Part shown: piece after piece, positions 1 through 9,134 of the stretch
Layout: every line of letters starts with the position of its first letter
How positions within the stretch are numbered: position 1 is the stretch's first letter
The notes under the pieces: model-generated
Database searches by the model: none
Told to the model about the DNA's origin: nothing
What the model saw: the letters and a program-made list of their open reading frames with translations, nothing else
Position numbers and translations under genes: made by a program
Origin: Rouxiella silvae
Lineage (GTDB): Bacteria; Pseudomonadota; Gammaproteobacteria; Enterobacterales; Enterobacteriaceae
DNA: 50,622 nt
Assembly: GCF_002093625.1 (NCBI RefSeq)
Contig: NZ_MRWD01000042.1
Span: forward strand, 1 to 50,622
Reading direction: 5' to 3'

Positions 1-126
1 GTGCGGTATAGTTTTAAATTATTAAATTAATATTTCAGATTTAATAACTGATTTTTATCATTATTTACCCGTGGTGTGCGTGGGGGGCGGTCTCATTTAT
101 TGGCCTTCCCCCCTCTTGATATTAAA
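1..126. other. Left-edge noncoding DNA downstream of fhuE
   Basis: AT-rich sequence followed by a G-run and a C-run around 80-115 that could pair weakly downstream of the minus-strand receptor gene. There is no T-tract in the right place for a confident terminator. No coding region is supported. Confidence 0.4.
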
Positions 127-2316
127 TCAGAATGAGTATGATGCGCTGACAGTGGCGCTGCGTGGTTCGCCATACACACCCTGATCGCTCAGGTAGCTGT
201 AATACGTTCGGTCGAACAGGTTGTCGATGTTAGCCTGTACCGCAAGCTGTTTTGTCACCTGATAACGGGCAAACAGGCTCGCCAGCGGATAACTACTTTG
301 GAAGATGCGCACGGTATCACCAGAAGGCGCAACGGCGTCCTGATAGGTGCGGTTTTGCCAGTTTATGCCGCCGCCGACTGTCAACTGCGGCAGCATGGGC
401 AGGGTATAGCGGCTAAACAGTTTGAACGTGGTTTGCGGAACAAACGCATTCGGACGGCCGTTGGTCGCGTCGGTTGCCACGTAGCGGGTCGCGCCGAAAG
501 TCATTTGCAGATTGTCGGTGATGGCGCCGTTAAGCTCAAACTCAGCGCCTTTGCTCACCACGCCTTTTGCCGCGTAGTAGGCCTGCTCACTGGTACCGTT
601 GACGAATCCGCCGTCTATCTCCTGACCTAAATTGTCTTGCTCGATGCGAAACACGGCGAAGGTCGCGGTGAGTCGGCCATCCAGCCAGGCTGATTTCAGG
701 CCGGTCTCGTAGTTTTTACCGGTCGTCGGGGCGAGATAGTTGCCTGATTCATCGCGGTAGGACTGCGGCTGGAAGATAGAGGTGTAGCTGGCGTAGGCCG
801 ACCAGGTGTCGTTGATGTCGTAAACTACGCCAGCGTAGGGCGTGATGTTGTTTTTCGTCATCTCTGCACTGGTGCCCATTGTGCTGTACTGGGTATAGCG
901 TGCGCCAACGATCAGAGAAAGCGGATCGGTCAGCGAGAAGCGCAGGGCGGTGTAGACCGCTTTTTGACGCACTATGTCATCGGAAACCGGCTCCCAGTCG
1001 CTCCACTGCGGGTCGGCCAGTTTGCCGTTAAGATTATTGTAATCGCCAATGTCGTCGCTGGAGATATCCGCTGCAGCGCTCGAATAGACATTGTGTTGAC
1101 GGCTGTAGGTGACACCCACCACCATTTGATGCTGGCGGCCCAGCAGTTCAAACGGGCCGCTGGCGTAGGTATCTACCGAATCCAGCCTGCGGGTTCCCCG
1201 GTCTTTGCTGCCGTAGCCGCTTACGCCTTCACCGGTCATTTCATCCGGGAAGCCTTCGGCATAAAGCAGTTTGTCGTCAAACTTTGATTCGGCATGGGTG
1301 GCATTCAGGCGGAAGTTCCAGCCGTTGTCGAAGTTATGTGTGAGATTAGCAAAAATTTTGCGCGAGTTGATATCGTAGTGCGCCCAGTCTGCCGACGGGC
1401 TGGTACTGCGGCTGTAGTGAGTACGATTGCCGTTGCTATACCAGCTTGGCAGTCCGCCCCAGGTCGGATTACCGGTGTGGTCTTCCTGGAAACTGTAGCC
1501 GAGTGAGAGGGTCGTGCTGTCGCTGACGTCGGCGTCTACCACGCCATAAATAAACTTTTTGTTTCTGTGGTAGCGGTCAAGCCAGCTGTCTTGGTCCTGA
1601 TACCCTGCGACCACGCGGCCGCGCACTGTTCCTTCCTGATTCAGTGGACCAGAGACGTCTACTACGTAGCGCTGTTTGTTCCAGCTGCCGTAGCTGGCAC
1701 TGATATTGCCGGTAAAATCTTTGCTGTCGGCCTGTTTGCGGACCATGTTTACCGAAGCCGACGGATTTCCCGCACCGGTCATCAGTCCGGTCGCGCCGCG
1801 GACCACTTCAATACGGTCATAAATGGCCGTGTCATCACCGGCATCGCCGAAGTTCCACACATCATTAACGGAGGTCGGAATGCCGTCGAAGGTGTAGTTG
1901 TTAATAATAAACCCGCGAGAATAGTAGCCTGAGCGCTCACTGTCATAAATATAAGGCGAGACGCCGGTGGTGTTATTCAGTACATCGCCCACCGTTTGCA
2001 GGTTTTGGTCCCGCATGCGCTGCTGGGTGATCACGCTCAACGACTGCGGCACGTCACGCGGAGTCAGCAGCAGTTTAGTGCCCGCGGTGGTGGTCTTTAC
2101 GCTGTAATCTTGTTGGTCTCCGTTTGAGTCATCACCTGAGGCATTGACCACCATCACATCAGGTGTTGAGGGTGCGCTGCGAGTGGTTTCGGCCGCCTGT
2201 GCCAGCGCCGGATTGAGCAGCGAATGCACCGCCAATGCCAAGACAGTGAGGGAGAAAGTCTGTTTGAATGCTGATCTTTGCAGCGGCTTGCTGCGTTCCC
2301 TGCTATTAAAACGCAT
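127..2316 (-). CDS. fhuE: FhuE-type TonB-dependent ferric hydroxamate receptor
   Basis: Outer-membrane receptor expected to import ferric coprogen, rhodotorulic acid or a similar hydroxamate siderophore, driven by TonB-ExbB-ExbD. The 729 residues equal the E. coli FhuE length as I remember it. A signal peptide covers about 1-41 (cleavage near ALAQA), a TonB-box-like DVMVVNA lies at about 53-59, the plug domain carries DVPQSLSVI and VVRGATGLMTGAGNPSA, and the 22-strand barrel ends in the usual terminal Phe (SYSF). Long stretches such as GLKSAW and AVFRIEQDNLG match FhuE. It is divergent from the yncE-like gene, with a Fur-box-like site about 40 bp upstream, so iron repression is expected. In E. 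coli the receptor divergent from yncE is yncD, so the pairing here differs. Family certain; exact ligand inferred. Confidence 0.9.
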   Translation of the reverse strand: MRFNSRERSKPLQRSAFKQTFSLTVLALAVHSLLNPALAQAAETTRSAPSTPDVMVVNASGDDSNGDQQDYSVKTTTAGTKLLLTPRDVPQSLSVITQQRMRDQNLQTVGDVLNNTTGVSPYIYDSERSGYYSRGFIINNYTFDGIPTSVNDVWNFGDAGDDTAIYDRIEVVRGATGLMTGAGNPSASVNMVRKQADSKDFTGNISASYGSWNKQRYVVDVSGPLNQEGTVRGRVVAGYQDQDSWLDRYHRNKKFIYGVVDADVSDSTTLSLGYSFQEDHTGNPTWGGLPSWYSNGNRTHYSRSTSPSADWAHYDINSRKIFANLTHNFDNGWNFRLNATHAESKFDDKLLYAEGFPDEMTGEGVSGYGSKDRGTRRLDSVDTYASGPFELLGRQHQMVVGVTYSRQHNVYSSAAADISSDDIGDYNNLNGKLADPQWSDWEPVSDDIVRQKAVYTALRFSLTDPLSLIVGARYTQYSTMGTSAEMTKNNITPYAGVVYDINDTWSAYASYTSIFQPQSYRDESGNYLAPTTGKNYETGLKSAWLDGRLTATFAVFRIEQDNLGQEIDGGFVNGTSEQAYYAAKGVVSKGAEFELNGAITDNLQMTFGATRYVATDATNGRPNAFVPQTTFKLFSRYTLPMLPQLTVGGGINWQNRTYQDAVAPSGDTVRIFQSSYPLASLFARYQVTKQLAVQANIDNLFDRTYYSYLSDQGVYGEPRSATVSASYSF

Positions 2317-2353
2317 GAATAAATACCGTGAAATATAGATTATTATTGAGAAT

Positions 2354-2372
2354 GTAAATGATAATGATTTGC
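2354..2372 (-). promoter_or_regulatory. Fur box upstream of fhuE
   Basis: The 19 bases match the classical Fur consensus (GATAATGATAATCATTATC) at about 14 of 19 positions, with the core AATGATAATGAT. It lies about 40 bp before the receptor start, within the expected promoter. Function is inferred from the match and from the iron-uptake gene it precedes. Confidence 0.7.
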
Positions 2373-2494
2373 TTTAAAATTTCCGAATAAGTTCACGTTT
2401 AAAATGTAACAACCTGTTATTAATAAGGATATTTCAGGGACTACGGCAGAGGCGGGTAGGCATTTAGGTAAGATAAGACGTTTACTTAAAATAT

Positions 2495-2513
2495 TGTAAT
2501 GCGTATGATTCTC
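2495..2513 (+). promoter_or_regulatory. Fur box upstream of yncE
   Basis: TAATGCGTATGATTCTC matches the Fur consensus at about 12 of 19 positions, and the following CATT extends the hexamer pattern typical of overlapping Fur sites. It lies about 70 bp upstream of the yncE-like start, separate from the box that serves fhuE. Confidence 0.6.
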
Positions 2514-2583
2514 ATTCTTTTTATCAGCTTTCCTCTGCCACTGCGGTCAAAAGAAAGCCGTATGTCCACTTATGGAGTTAAGA

Positions 2584-3678
2584 ATGAAATCTTTGTTCAG
2601 TCCGCGTAAGGCCGCCGTTGCACTGGCGATTGTTACCGCTTTTAGTCTTTCAGCCTGCCAGGCACCGGCCAAACAGGCTACTGTGCCAGTAGTTGCGCCT
2701 GCTGCGGCAAAGACGGTTGATGCACAGATTTCCCAGCGCACACTGGGGGACGGGCTGTATGAGATGGCTTATTCCGCCGAAGGCAATGCGCTGTATGTCG
2801 CTAGCACCCAGTCATTCAAGGACGTCAACGGTGGCATCATTTATCGTCTCGACCCCACTACCTTGGCCACCAAGGGCGAAACGCACACTGATTTGAAAAA
2901 CTTCGCGCTGGCCGAAGATCCAGACGGCAGCGTGATTTACACCACCAACACGCTGGACGGCGGCATCTCGAAAATTGACGCCAAGAGCGGCAAAGTGCTG
3001 CAACGCATGAACTTCAATGAAAAAGCCAAAGACGGTGATCCCATCCCAGCGCGTGAAATTTATTGGCATGCCGGGGCGCTTTACGTCGGTGGCGTCGCGG
3101 ATTCTGGCGTGATTTGGGTGGTAGATGCCAAGACGCTGAAATTGAAAAAGCGCATTCCAAAGGCTGGGAAATGGGTGACGGGCATTATTTATTCATCTGT
3201 TACCGACCGTATTTATGCGGCCAATGGCGGCGGTGAAGTGTTAGTTATCAATCCACACAGCCACAAAATTGAGAAGCGCTGGACGGCCAACGACGGCAAA
3301 TCCTACCTGTTCCTGAATCTGGCAGAAGACCCAGCAACCGGCCGTCTGTTTGTAACTGACGATTCTAAAGGCAAAGCGACACTGGTGTTTGACGAGCGCA
3401 CGGGTAAGGTTATCAAGCGTATTGAAGGCGACGCGCTGGGTATTAAATTCAATGCCAAACGCAATGAGATTTACCTCAGCCAGCGCGAGTCGAAGAAAGT
3501 GTTGCAGCTTGATGCCACGACCTATGCGGTGAAAAACAGTTGGTCCTTCGACACGCGTCCCAACAGCCTGCTTGTTTCACAAGACGGGCAGACGCTGTAT
3601 GTGACCCTCAAACAAGACTTCAACAAGGACAGCTCCACCAAGGGGCAGGACGGCATCGCGCGCATTGTGCTGAAATAA
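2584..3678 (+). CDS. yncE: YncE-like beta-propeller lipoprotein
   Basis: Relative of E. coli YncE, an iron-regulated periplasmic seven-bladed beta-propeller of unclear function. Shared blocks include YEMAYS, YRLDP, VIWVVD and the C-terminal NSLLVSQDGQTLYVTLKQ. I chose the ATG at 2584 (364 residues) because GGAG lies 6 bases upstream; an in-frame ATG at 2572 has no ribosome binding site. The N-terminus is a signal peptide ending in LSAC, a lipobox with Cys25, followed by Gln, which predicts an outer-membrane lipoprotein. The E. coli protein as I recall it has an ordinary signal peptide, so the lipid anchor would be a difference. A Fur-box-like site lies upstream and a strong terminator follows. 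It is divergent from fhuE, which suggests a shared role in iron limitation (inference). Confidence 0.85.
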   Translation: MKSLFSPRKAAVALAIVTAFSLSACQAPAKQATVPVVAPAAAKTVDAQISQRTLGDGLYEMAYSAEGNALYVASTQSFKDVNGGIIYRLDPTTLATKGETHTDLKNFALAEDPDGSVIYTTNTLDGGISKIDAKSGKVLQRMNFNEKAKDGDPIPAREIYWHAGALYVGGVADSGVIWVVDAKTLKLKKRIPKAGKWVTGIIYSSVTDRIYAANGGGEVLVINPHSHKIEKRWTANDGKSYLFLNLAEDPATGRLFVTDDSKGKATLVFDERTGKVIKRIEGDALGIKFNAKRNEIYLSQRESKKVLQLDATTYAVKNSWSFDTRPNSLLVSQDGQTLYVTLKQDFNKDSSTKGQDGIARIVLK

Positions 3679-3724
3679 CGCCGGCTGTTGCAGTTAATCT
3701 TTCACGGCAAGGCTAGCTGAAACG

Positions 3725-3753
3725 GACCCGTTACGGTGTAACGGGTCTTTTTT
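3725..3753 (+). terminator. Rho-independent terminator after yncE
   Basis: A perfect 10-bp stem GACCCGTTAC / GTAACGGGTC with a 3-base loop is followed by six T residues. It lies 47 bp after the yncE stop and faces the convergent dcuR gene. In the minus direction there is no T-tract, so it mainly serves yncE. Confidence 0.9.
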
Positions 3754-3771
3754 GCCGGGAGAAGGAGTTCG

Positions 3772-4491
3772 TTACTGGCAATATTGCAACAGCAGCGGGT
3801 GAAATTCGGGTTGCAGGCGATAGCGATAGACCGGTCTGCCGGTGGTGCCGTAGTGAATGCTGGTAAAAAGGATGTTCATCTGTGCCAGCCAAATCAGATA
3901 TTTACGGCAGGAAACGCGTGAAATACTGACGTCGGCCGCCAGCTCATCGGTAGAGAATTCACTGTCCGGATGTTGGTCTATCCACTGACACAGCGTGCGC
4001 AGTGTCTGCTGGGTTAAGCCCTTTGGTAACCGGGTTTGCTCATCCGCCGTCAGGGTGTTGCCGTGGATTAGCAGGTCAACGTCTGCCTGTTGATAAAACG
4101 GCTGGTTGTCCATGAGGCGTTTTTTGTGTCGCCAACCCTTTAACGCCTCTTCAAACCGCGAGAATTGAAACGGTTTTATCAGATAATCAACAACGCCATA
4201 GTCGAGCGAACTTTTAATGGTTGCCGCGTCGGCTGCCGAAGAAATAATAATTACGTCAATTGAGCGCTCGCCACTGCGCAGCTCAGGCAATAGATTCAGA
4301 CCGTTTTCCTGCTGCATATAAACATCAAGCAAGACTAAATCCACCGCCGGATGGCCGTGTGCCAGCCGGTCTTTCGCCTGTTGCAGGGTAGACGCGGTGC
4401 CGCAGCAGCGAAACCCCGCGACCTGCTCAACGTAGCAACGATTCAACTCGGCCACCATCGCATCGTCATCCACCACTAATACATTGATCAT
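3772..4491 (-). CDS. dcuR: C4-dicarboxylate response regulator DcuR
   Basis: Cytoplasmic response regulator of the CitB/DcuR family, partner of DcuS. The receiver domain (about 1-125) has acidic residues Asp8-10, phosphoacceptor Asp56 in LLDVYMQ, a conserved SS near 93-94 and Lys in YLIKPF. The C-terminal DNA-binding part contains FSTDELAADVSISRVSCRKY, typical of the family. The start at MINVL gives 239 residues, the same as E. coli DcuR; an in-frame upstream extension is not supported. Its ATG overlaps the dcuS stop by one base (TGATG), so the two are translationally coupled. In E. coli DcuSR activates dcuB, fumB, frdABCD and dctA in response to fumarate, malate or aspartate. None of those is adjacent here; the neighbour is mqo. 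Confidence 0.95.
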   Translation of the reverse strand: MINVLVVDDDAMVAELNRCYVEQVAGFRCCGTASTLQQAKDRLAHGHPAVDLVLLDVYMQQENGLNLLPELRSGERSIDVIIISSAADAATIKSSLDYGVVDYLIKPFQFSRFEEALKGWRHKKRLMDNQPFYQQADVDLLIHGNTLTADEQTRLPKGLTQQTLRTLCQWIDQHPDSEFSTDELAADVSISRVSCRKYLIWLAQMNILFTSIHYGTTGRPVYRYRLQPEFHPLLLQYCQ

Positions 4492-6122
4492 CAATTTATA
4501 TTTCCTCTTCCCCACGGCAGCTGTATCAAGAACTGAGTATACACCCCCGGCTCCGACTCCACGGTTACGCTGCCGCCCAGACTTTCCGTTTGCTGTTGAA
4601 CCAGAAACAGCCCCACGCCGCGATCGCTGCCTTTAGAGGACACACCTTTTTCAAAAATCGTTGCCAGCTGTTCGGCGGCAATACCTGGGCCATCGTCGCT
4701 GACCTCGCAGGCCAGCCAGCCATTCTGATAATGCAGCATGACGTCAATTTCACCCTGCGGCTGCTGCTCCAAGGCTTCAAGCGCATTCTCAATCAGGTTG
4801 CCCAACACGGTAATAAGTACCGCGACCTGTTCGTCGCTGCCGTTATCGGGCAAGAGACTGGCATCGTGAAGTGTTAACTGATGTCCGCGGTCCGATGCCC
4901 GATTAATTTTGCTCAACAGGAATCCAGCAATGACCGGAGACTTGATCTTTTGCATCAGCAGGCCAATTTCCGTCTGGTAGTTATTGGCAGTTTGAAGAAT
5001 AAACGCCTCCAGCTGAGTGTAGTTTTTCATATGCAGCAGACCCAAAATGACGTGCAGCTTGTTCATAAACTCATGGGAGCGCTCAGTCAGGGCATCAACA
5101 TAGTTAACCATGCCGTCGAGGCGCTCACCGAGCTGGCTGATTTCGGTTTTGTCTCTGAAAGTGCACACCGCGCCGATAATCCTTTGTCCGCTGCGCACCG
5201 GCACCGTATTGCTGATAAGCGTACGGCCGCGTACGTTGAGTTTTTCATCATGCCAGGCTTTGCCGTGGTGCAAAGCCTCGTGTAAATGACTGAGCATAAT
5301 AGAAGATTCAGGGATGGCATCGCCGGTCAGCGGCGCCTCACTGGAGGTTTCACGCAGCAGTTGGCGCGCTGCTTGGTTTATCAGCGTGACGCGCGAGTGC
5401 TGGTCAACGGCTATCACGCCTTCTTTGATTGACTCGAGAATGGCCTGGCGCTGCTCAAACAGGGTAGAAATCTCATACGGTTCTAGCCCGAACAGAATAT
5501 GCTTTAATCGCCGCACCAGAATCAGAATACCCAGCAGGCCGACGACCGCCCCGAACAGCACCGTCCAGAAGATATTCCAGCGACTTTGGGTGATTTGCTG
5601 GGCGACGTCATCAAGCGAAATTCCCACCGCCACCACGCCAATTTGCCGGTGTTCGTCGTTGTAAACTGGGGTAAAGGCTCGCAGCGCTTCAACCAGTACG
5701 CCGTGATTAACTGAGACGTTTTCACGGCCGTGCAGCGCGGGAATAAAATCATCGCCCACAAAATGTTTGCCGATGTTTTGCAGATTGGGGTGAGAGTAGC
5801 GGATGCCGTCCATATTAATCACCACGATAAACAGCAGGCCATCACGATTTCGTACCGCGTTGGCAATCGGTTGGATGAGATTATTTTCACTTGGCAGCGT
5901 AAGGCCGCGCTGAATCTCAGGAGAGGATGCCAGCGTGCGCGCCACGGCCATCGCCTTATCCTGCATATGCATGCGGGTGAAGTTATCTATCTGTGCATTA
6001 TATAAAAGATGCACACTCAGGAGCACGGTGGTGATAACTGCACCGACCATGAGGGTCATCAGAGTACTGAGTTTGATCGGGCGCTTATGTACAGGACTTC
6101 GCTGCTGTGGTTGGCTCATCAT
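4491..6122 (-). CDS. dcuS: C4-dicarboxylate sensor kinase DcuS
   Basis: Inner-membrane sensor histidine kinase of the CitA/DcuS family, 543 residues as in E. coli. Transmembrane segments lie at about 21-41 and 184-204 and flank a periplasmic PAS domain. The ligand residues known for E. coli DcuS are visible at Arg108 and His111 (IRYSHP) and Arg148 (ALRAFTP). A cytoplasmic PAS domain (about 222-325) follows, then the dimerisation region with phosphorylated His350 in RSHEFMNKLH, and the ATPase with N box NLIENALEAL, DDGPGI and a final GVGLFLV. All key residues are intact, so it should be a working C4-dicarboxylate sensor. It is divergent from mqo across 245 bp. Confidence 0.95.
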   Translation of the reverse strand: MMSQPQQRSPVHKRPIKLSTLMTLMVGAVITTVLLSVHLLYNAQIDNFTRMHMQDKAMAVARTLASSPEIQRGLTLPSENNLIQPIANAVRNRDGLLFIVVINMDGIRYSHPNLQNIGKHFVGDDFIPALHGRENVSVNHGVLVEALRAFTPVYNDEHRQIGVVAVGISLDDVAQQITQSRWNIFWTVLFGAVVGLLGILILVRRLKHILFGLEPYEISTLFEQRQAILESIKEGVIAVDQHSRVTLINQAARQLLRETSSEAPLTGDAIPESSIMLSHLHEALHHGKAWHDEKLNVRGRTLISNTVPVRSGQRIIGAVCTFRDKTEISQLGERLDGMVNYVDALTERSHEFMNKLHVILGLLHMKNYTQLEAFILQTANNYQTEIGLLMQKIKSPVIAGFLLSKINRASDRGHQLTLHDASLLPDNGSDEQVAVLITVLGNLIENALEALEQQPQGEIDVMLHYQNGWLACEVSDDGPGIAAEQLATIFEKGVSSKGSDRGVGLFLVQQQTESLGGSVTVESEPGVYTQFLIQLPWGRGNIN

Positions 6123-6271
6123 TACTGTTCAAATCGAATGGGTTAAGGTGCTGGCATGCGGTTAAACATTACCTAGGCTTTGGCGCAGTATAGCGCGCAA
6201 CGTGAGCGGCGAGGAGGGGACAAAGAGCGGCGACTCTTTTGTAACTAAAAAAACATAAACTCAATATCATT

Positions 6272-6300
6272 AGTTAATAAACTAAAAAAACTTTAACTTA
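6272..6300. promoter_or_regulatory. Possible ArcA-type site between dcuS and mqo
   Basis: The AT-rich interval holds AGTTAATAA, close to the ArcA direct-repeat element GTTAATTAA, and a second looser copy (TTTAACTTA) about 20 bp later. E. coli mqo is repressed by phosphorylated ArcA, so a site here would be reasonable. Such short AT-rich matches arise easily by chance. Confidence 0.3.
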
Positions 6301-6367
6301 TCGGTAACAATATCTTAAATTCCACGCACTTTTTTAACGACCATCAATAACAAAGTGTAGACTCGGA

Positions 6368-8023
6368 ATGATCAAAGCGAAAAAACTGCTTCCCACGCTC
6401 TCTCTTTCAGCACTGTTAGTTTGTTCAGCGGTTCACGCTGAAACCTCACCAGAGAAAACAGACGTGCTCCTCATCGGCGGTGGCATCATGAGTGCCTCGT
6501 TAGGAACCTGGCTGGAAGAATTGCAGCCAAGTTGGAAACAGCTCATGGTTGAGAAACTCGACGGCGTTGCGCTTGAGTCCTCCAACGGTTGGAACAATGC
6601 CGGTACCGGCCACTCTGCCAACATGGAGCTGAACTATACGCCCGAGCGTCCGGACGGCACCATTGACGTCAGCAAAGCGCTGGAGATCAACGAAGCTTTC
6701 ATGATCTCGCGTCAGTTCTGGACCTCGCAGGTTAAAGACGGCGTGTTGAACGATCCGCATTCGTTTATCAATTCTACACCGCACATGAGCTTCGTTTGGG
6801 GCGATAAAAACGTCGAGTATCTGAACAAGCGCTATGAAGCACTGCAAAAAACCGTGCTGTTCCAGGGCATGAAATTCTCTACCGATCATAGCCAGATCCA
6901 GAAATGGGCACCGCTGATTATGGAAGGGCGCGACCCGCAGCAGAAAGTTGCCGCGACCTGGACGCCGGTAGGCACTGACGTCAACTACGGTGAAATCACC
7001 CGTCAGCTGATCGGCAGCCTCAAGAAAAACAGCAACTTCAAACTCGAAACCTCTTCAGAAGTTACCGACTTCAAACGTAACGCCGACAACTCATGGCACG
7101 TGACGGTTAAAGACGTGAAAAGCGGCACAGAGCGAGAGATTGATGCCAAGTATGTGTTCATTGGCGCAGGCGGCGGTGCACTGAAACTGCTGCAAAAAAC
7201 CGGTATTCCTGAAGGTGACAACTACGCGGGCTTCCCGGTGGGCGGCTCGTTCCTGGTGACTGAAAACCCGGAAATTGCCAACCGTCATCAAGAAAAAGTT
7301 TACGGACAGGCTTCAGTGGGCGCACCTCCGATGTCAGTACCGCATCTGGATGCCCGCTACCTAGACGGCAAGCGCGTGGTGCTGTTTGGGCCATTCGCCA
7401 CCTTCTCGACCAAGTTCTTGAAAAACGGTTCATTGTTTGACCTGCTGAGCACCACCACTACCAGCAACGTGATGCCAATGACTCACGTAGGTCTGGACAA
7501 CTTTGACCTGGTTAAATACCTGATTGGCCAGGTGATGTTGAGTGATGACGACCGTTTTGCTTCGCTGAAGGAGTACTATCCGGATGCCAAGAAAGAAGAC
7601 TGGAAACTGATCCAAGCCGGTCAGCGTGTGCAAATTATCAAGAAAGATGCTGATAAAGGCGGCGTTCTGAAGCTGGGTACAGAAATCGTGACCGATCAGC
7701 AGAAAACCGTTGCCGCCCTGTTGGGCGCATCACCGGGTGCTTCAACGGCAGCGCCGATTGCGCTTAGCGTGATGGAGAAGCTGTTCCCGCAGGAGTTCAA
7801 ATCTGCGGAATGGCAGAGCAAAATTCGCGCCATCGTACCGAGCTTTGGTCAGAAACTGAATGATGACCCTGCGCTGACTCAGCGCGTGTGGGACGAAACT
7901 GCGGCCACGCTGCAGCTGGTGAAACCACCGGTTATTCAGATGACACAGAAAGCGGCAGATGCAGCAAATGATGCACAGCCAGCGGCCACTACTGCGCCTG
8001 CCAAGAGTGATATGGCGCTGTAA
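6368..8023 (+). CDS. mqo: Malate:quinone oxidoreductase
   Basis: Membrane-associated FAD enzyme that oxidises L-malate to oxaloacetate and passes electrons to quinone, as a TCA-cycle alternative to NAD-malate dehydrogenase. Length 551 against 548 in E. coli. The hydrophobic N-terminus (1-24) resembles a signal sequence, as in E. coli Mqo. The FAD-binding glycines follow in [10 protein letters not shown] (about 35-44), then [15 protein letters not shown] and the C-terminal [14 protein letters not shown]. The Ala/Pro-rich tail is poorly conserved. No good Shine-Dalgarno sequence is seen before the ATG at 6368, but the homology starts there. It is divergent from dcuSR, so control by C4-dicarboxylates is a plausible inference. 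A strong terminator follows. Confidence 0.95.
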   Translation: MIKAKKLLPTLSLSALLVCSAVHAETSPEKTDVLLIGGGIMSASLGTWLEELQPSWKQLMVEKLDGVALESSNGWNNAGTGHSANMELNYTPERPDGTIDVSKALEINEAFMISRQFWTSQVKDGVLNDPHSFINSTPHMSFVWGDKNVEYLNKRYEALQKTVLFQGMKFSTDHSQIQKWAPLIMEGRDPQQKVAATWTPVGTDVNYGEITRQLIGSLKKNSNFKLETSSEVTDFKRNADNSWHVTVKDVKSGTEREIDAKYVFIGAGGGALKLLQKTGIPEGDNYAGFPVGGSFLVTENPEIANRHQEKVYGQASVGAPPMSVPHLDARYLDGKRVVLFGPFATFSTKFLKNGSLFDLLSTTTTSNVMPMTHVGLDNFDLVKYLIGQVMLSDDDRFASLKEYYPDAKKEDWKLIQAGQRVQIIKKDADKGGVLKLGTEIVTDQQKTVAALLGASPGASTAAPIALSVMEKLFPQEFKSAEWQSKIRAIVPSFGQKLNDDPALTQRVWDETAATLQLVKPPVIQMTQKAADAANDAQPAATTAPAKSDMAL

Positions 8024-8053
8024 GTCCGTAGAGTCGTCAATCAGTCAGTAATA

Positions 8054-8083
8054 AAAAAGCGCCGAACTTTCGGCGCTTTTTTT
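8054..8083. terminator. Bidirectional terminator between mqo and scrR
   Basis: An 8-bp stem AGCGCCGA / TCGGCGCT with a 4-base loop, flanked by an A-run on the left and a T-run on the right. It can end transcripts from both convergent genes, mqo and scrR; the scrR stop codon falls inside the T-run. Confidence 0.9.
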
Positions 8084-9104
8084 ATGCTTCCAGGGATTGC
8101 TCATGACGCCAATGCAGCGTCGGCAAAAGATAACGGTGCATGCTTTCTGGCTGTTTTTCATCGATAAGGTCGATGACCATTTCAAAACAGTGTATTGCCA
8201 GTTCCCGGCAGTCCTGCGCCACGGTGTCAATTTTTACCGACAGCGAGTCATAGAGAAAGTGGTCATCGAAACCGCAAAGGTGAATGTCGCTGGTGAGCAA
8301 CTTATGCTGGCTCATGTAGCGTAATACGCCCTCCATCAGACCACAGGAGGCGACGTATAGCGCCTTCGGCGGCCGCCCAAGCCGCGCGCACAGGTTAGCA
8401 AACATCTCATAACCGGAGCTTGGGTGATAGTTGCCATAGACTATCCACTCTGGCTTGCAGCTTATGCCAGCGCGCTCTAGCCCCAGTTGAAAGCCGGCCA
8501 GTCGGTCGCGGGTGGGGGAGATACGTGGCTGCCCACCAATGAAGTAAAACTCGTCCTGATGATGCTTTGCCACCCGGGCAACTAACTGGGCGGAGGATTC
8601 TATCGCCTCGCATACCACCAGCGGCAGTGCGCTATTTTGCATATGACGGTCAAACAACACCACCGGCAGCTGTTGGCTGATCTTCACGTATTCCGCATCA
8701 TTGAGCATGCTGGACGCAACAATCAGGCCATCGACCTGGCGCTGGATCAGATTATTGACGCCCAGCGTTTCCTGACTGGTATTTTCATCTGTGCAGGCAA
8801 TCAACAGCTGCATGCCTTTCTCGCGGCACAACGTTTCTAGCTCATTGGAGTAGGCCGCAAAGCCGTAGTTGGTCATTTCAGGCACCACTAACCCGAGCGT
8901 AAAGCTGCGCGTTACATTAAGCGAACGCGCATGGATGCTGGGCTGATAGTGTTGTTCGGCCGCCACAGCAAGCACGCGATCTCGGGTGGCATCAGAAATG
9001 CGAAACTTTTTGCTGTGGCCGTTGAGTACCTGACTGGCCGTCGATTTCGACACCCCGGCAAGTTCGGCTATGCCACTGATGGTGATACGTTTTGTCTTTT
9101 TCAC
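8082..9104 (-). CDS. scrR: Sucrose operon repressor ScrR (LacI family)
   Basis: Cytoplasmic repressor of the scr genes; in the pUR400 and Klebsiella systems the inducer is fructose or fructose-1-phosphate. 340 residues. The LacI-type helix-turn-helix and hinge (about 8-60) contain [18 protein letters not shown] and [10 protein letters not shown]. The ligand domain closely follows Scr[52 protein letters not shown]. It is last in scrYABR, 30 bp after scrB, so it would be induced together with its targets. Two operator-like palindromes lie in the scrY-scrK intergenic region. Confidence 0.93.
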   Translation of the reverse strand: MKKTKRITISGIAELAGVSKSTASQVLNGHSKKFRISDATRDRVLAVAAEQHYQPSIHARSLNVTRSFTLGLVVPEMTNYGFAAYSNELETLCREKGMQLLIACTDENTSQETLGVNNLIQRQVDGLIVASSMLNDAEYVKISQQLPVVLFDRHMQNSALPLVVCEAIESSAQLVARVAKHHQDEFYFIGGQPRISPTRDRLAGFQLGLERAGISCKPEWIVYGNYHPSSGYEMFANLCARLGRPPKALYVASCGLMEGVLRYMSQHKLLTSDIHLCGFDDHFLYDSLSVKIDTVAQDCRELAIHCFEMVIDLIDEKQPESMHRYLLPTLHWRHEQSLEA

Positions 9105-9134
9105 TGCGCCACGTTTTATTATCGGACAAGAGGG

